Positions 44,693 through 46,714 of a DNA stretch of 46,714 nt are shown in pieces. Location of the stretch: assembly GCA_025358355.1 (NCBI GenBank), contig JANYJX010000038.1, positions 1 to 46,714 of the forward strand. Direction: 5' to 3'. Made by a program: the position numbers and the translations under genes. The notes under the pieces are model-generated. The model was not told the DNA's origin and ran no database searches. It worked only from the letters and a program-made list of their open reading frames with translations. The DNA is from Actinomycetes bacterium (GTDB lineage Bacteria; Actinomycetota; Thermoleophilia; Gaiellales; Gaiellaceae). How positions within the stretch are numbered: position 1 is the stretch's first letter; each line of letters starts with the position of its first letter.

Positions 44693-45784
44693 CTACATCC
44701 CCAGGACGGGCTTGATCGTCTTTCCGGTCTCGGCGTCGTGCGCGGCCTGGTTGATCTGGTCGAAGTCGTAGTACGTCATCAGCCGGTCGACCGGGAAGCG
44801 GCCGACGCGCCACAGCTCGAGTAGCGCGGGGATGAACAGCTCCGGGACGCTCTCGCCTTCGACGATGCCGCGCACGACCCGGCCGAACACGAGAATGTTG
44901 TTGACGTCGAGCGCGACCTCGGTGCCGAAGCGGGCGCGCCGATCACACCGCACTCGCCTGCTGGCGCAAGCGCGTTGACGGCAGTGCAAAGAACGGCCGG
45001 CACGCCGGTAGTCTCGATCGCGTAGTCGGAGCCGCCGCCGGTCAGCCGCCTGATCTCGTCGCCGACATCGGTCGTCGTCGCGTCGATCACGTGCATCGCG
45101 CCAACTCGAGCCGCGCGGGCTTCACGTCGGCACCGATGTTGATCGCGCAGCCGGCGATCGAGCCGGCCGTGATCGCTGACAGCCAAACCGCGCCCGTGCC
45201 AGTGACGACAAGCGAGCTGCCGGCCGGCGGTCGCATCACGTTGAGCACCGCACCCGTTTGAATCCGGCAGCCAAACCGCGCGGCGAGACCGAAGCTGACG
45301 TTGTCGGGCAGCTTGACGACGTCGCGTGCTGTCGCGATCGAGTGTGTCCCGAAGCTCGGCTGACCGAAGAAGTGGCTGTAGACGGGCACTCCGTCGCGCG
45401 AGAGCCCGGTCGTCCCGTCGTCCCGTCGTCCCGCCGGGCCGGCTTGCCGCAAAGTTGCGCCGGAAGAAGTCGCCGCAATACGTGCTCTTGGCCCTCAGGC
45501 ACGCGCTGCAATGGCCTCATGAGTTGAACGACATCCCGACTCGATCGCCCGGTGCCACCTGGGTCGCGCCGGCGCCGACCTCGTTACAACCCCAGCGCCT
45601 TCGTGTCCCGGCACGGCAGGGAGCGGAACGGGAAGCCACTAGTCGCGGCAGATCAAGTCGGTGTGGCAGACGCCGGCCGCCGCGACCTCGACGAGCACTC
45701 GTCGGCGCGCAGCTCACCGAGCTCGAGCTCCTGAATCGCGAACGGCGCACCGTTCGACTCCGTCACCGCTGCCCTGATCCTCAC
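44693..45784 (-). pseudogene. Zinc-dependent alcohol dehydrogenase, multiply broken
   Basis: From GTG 45784 (ribosome site GGAGGAG) the gene reads RIRAAVTESNGAPFAIQELE. It shifts frame near 45685, shows the zinc motif VEVAAAGVCHTDLICRD followed directly by a TAG stop, then PAVPGHEGAGVV. It shifts again more than once, passing DGVPVYSHFFGQPSFGTHSI, then VTGTGAVWLSAITAGSIAGC and the end VDRLMTYYDFDQINQAAHD. The parts match aryl-alcohol/NAD-dependent medium-chain dehydrogenases. At least three frameshifts and one stop exclude a working enzyme. Confidence 0.85.
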
Positions 45785-45867
45785 TGGCTCTCCTCCCTGG
45801 TTGAAGCGCGAGACTACGAGCGCGACGTCGGGAGAGCACGCTGCGAGACGCTTACACTGACGAGCGC

Positions 45868-45940
45868 GGGCCGTTAGCTCAGTTGGTAGAGCAGGGGACT
45901 TTTAATCCCAAGGTCGCTGGTTCGAGACCAGCACGGCCCA
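45868..45940 (+). tRNA. tRNA-Lys (anticodon TTT)
   Basis: A 73-base cloverleaf. The acceptor is GGGCCGT/ACGGCCC, the D arm is GCTCAGTTGGTAGAGC, the anticodon stem is GGGGA/TCCCA around loop CTTTTAA (anticodon TTT), and the T arm is GCTGG-TTCGAGA-CCAGC. The outermost anticodon-stem pair is a G-A mismatch, unusual but tolerated. It is followed within 100 bases by a recombinase gene, so its 3' end may be the attachment site of an integrated element. Confidence 0.95.
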
Positions 45941-45972
45941 CTCGAAATACCTGCAAATCGGTCAAACTGGAA

Positions 45973-46024
45973 CCTCCCGTAGCGACCTAGTAGGGTCATG
46001 AGAGTACGAATAGAGTACGGGAGG
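45973..46024 (+). promoter_or_regulatory. Hairpin that could hide the integrase ribosome site
   Basis: CCTCCCGTA (45973-45981) and TACGGGAGG (46016-46024) are perfect inverted repeats 34 bases apart. The right arm is the purine-rich stretch before the integrase ATG at 46038. In RNA the left arm would pair with that ribosome site and hold the message shut. The same arms could serve as a DNA site for an excisionase or arm-type integrase binding. Predicted from sequence only. Confidence 0.4.
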
Positions 46025-46037
46025 GAGACTGAATCAG

Positions 46038-46714
46038 ATGCCGAGTCTGCAGGCGAAACACACACGGAACTGTGCGCTCGGGCGGCCGTGGACACCGTTC
46101 GCCGCCGCCGTCGACGGCTGCACGTGCGCGCTAGGCCCCGTGTACTACGTCGTCGTGCGCGAAGGGTCACGGGCGCAGAAGCTGCGCGCCGGACGAAACC
46201 GGAAGGAGGCCGAGCGCGCCCTCCGCAAGACTGCAGTCGCGCTCGACGAGGGTGACTTCCGGATGCAGACGACGATCGCGTTCTCGGCCTGGGGCGACCG
46301 GTGGCTCGGCTCGCTGGAGCGCAAATCCTCGACCATCCGCTCGTACAGACCGACGATCAACCTCGCCTCCGAGGTGTTCGGCTCAACGCCGGTACGGCGC
46401 TTGACACCGGAACACATCAGCCGACTGAACAGGGTGATGCGGGCAAAGGAGCTCTCGGCGTCCACGCGCGCGAAGCATCTGCGCGTGCTCGGTGCCTGCC
46501 TCCAGGCTGCTCTACGCCACGGATTCGCCGGTCGCAACCCTGTACGAGACCTACCATCGAGCGAGCGACCGCGCCCTGAGCGGAAGGAAGCGGCCTACTT
46601 CACCAACGAAGAGACTCCCAGGCTGTTCGCCGAGTTCGAGCCCGGACTACACAGAGTCCTGTTCCTGACCGCCCTCAAGACCGGAATGCGCCAGGGCGAG
46701 TTGATCGCATTGCG
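46038..46714 (+). CDS. Tyrosine recombinase (integrase), 5' part, runs off window
   Basis: 225 codons are visible. The N-terminus (HTRNCALGRPWTPFAAAVDG, then CTCALGPVYYVVVREG) is a cysteine-containing arm-binding region. The core-binding helical domain follows (TIAFSAWGDRWLGSLERKSS, TRAKHLRVLGACLQAALRHG). The catalytic domain begins with the first arginine box (LTALKTGMRQGELIALR) at the window edge, so the H-x-x-R and tyrosine boxes lie outside. The frame has no stop. Being directly downstream of tRNA-Lys, it probably belongs to a phage or integrative element inserted at that tRNA. Confidence 0.88.
   Translation, partial: MPSLQAKHTRNCALGRPWTPFAAAVDGCTCALGPVYYVVVREGSRAQKLRAGRNRKEAERALRKTAVALDEGDFRMQTTIAFSAWGDRWLGSLERKSSTIRSYRPTINLASEVFGSTPVRRLTPEHISRLNRVMRAKELSASTRAKHLRVLGACLQAALRHGFAGRNPVRDLPSSERPRPERKEAAYFTNEETPRLFAEFEPGLHRVLFLTALKTGMRQGELIAL

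Overview
The window is 46.7 kb of GC-rich bacterial chromosome. The conserved core, read along the minus strand, is tig, clpP, clpX, valS, folC, ndk, maf, mreB, mreC, mreD, mrdA, rodA, rne/rng, rplU, rpmA, obg, nadD, rsfS. GTG starts are frequent, coding is very compact, and the rod-shape cluster sits next to the RNase E/G and L21/L27/Obg genes. This fits an actinobacterium, most likely of the deep-branching Thermoleophilia (Gaiellales-like). That placement is an inference from gene order and protein style; no search was run.

Layout. 1-1465: an IS3-like insertion sequence with recognisable inverted ends. 1599-25400 (minus strand): an almost unbroken housekeeping block. Many genes overlap by 1, 4 or 8 bases, so translation is probably coupled. 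The block covers protein folding and degradation (trigger factor, ClpP, ClpX), tRNA charging (ValRS), folate (FolC), nucleotide upkeep (Ndk, Maf), cell shape (MreBCD, PBP2, RodA), RNA decay (RNase E/G), ribosome parts and ribosome-linked factors (L21, L27, Obg, RsfS) and NAD synthesis (NadD). It is bounded by tRNA-Leu(TAG) and tRNA-Ala(GGC). Two small genes inside it are easy to miss: a 37-residue membrane peptide locked to the end of folC, and a 64-residue acidic protein upstream of rne.

25416-37482: an accessory and partly decayed zone punctuated by tRNA-Arg(TCG), tRNA-His(GTG) and tRNA-Glu(TTC). Intact genes are a membrane GGDEF/HD-GYP protein, a DAO-type FAD oxidoreductase, an MFS transporter, a STAND/ORC-like ATPase behind tandem 23-bp repeats, an EGHTR-motif protein of unknown role and a PD-(D/E)xK nuclease-like protein. 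Broken genes are a YciI protein and its partner ECF sigma factor, a GGDEF protein that has lost its active site, an AAA ATPase cut after its P-loop, and the C-terminal third of an APC permease. The nuclease-like, EGHTR and truncated AAA genes form a divergent cluster that resembles the remains of a defence-type island inserted in or beside the permease gene. This cluster is the best candidate for an undescribed system, although it appears damaged.

37479-44647: ordinary metabolism. It holds an EamA transporter, a secreted protein with a suspect start, a PLP decarboxylase, and a plus-strand operon of a ferritin-like protein, a MerR-HTH/TOBE regulator and ModA-ModB-ModC (molybdate uptake), followed by a hemolysin III-family membrane protein. 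44693-45784 is a wrecked zinc alcohol dehydrogenase. At the right edge tRNA-Lys(TTT) is followed directly by the start of a tyrosine recombinase gene, so an integrated element probably begins here and continues beyond the window.
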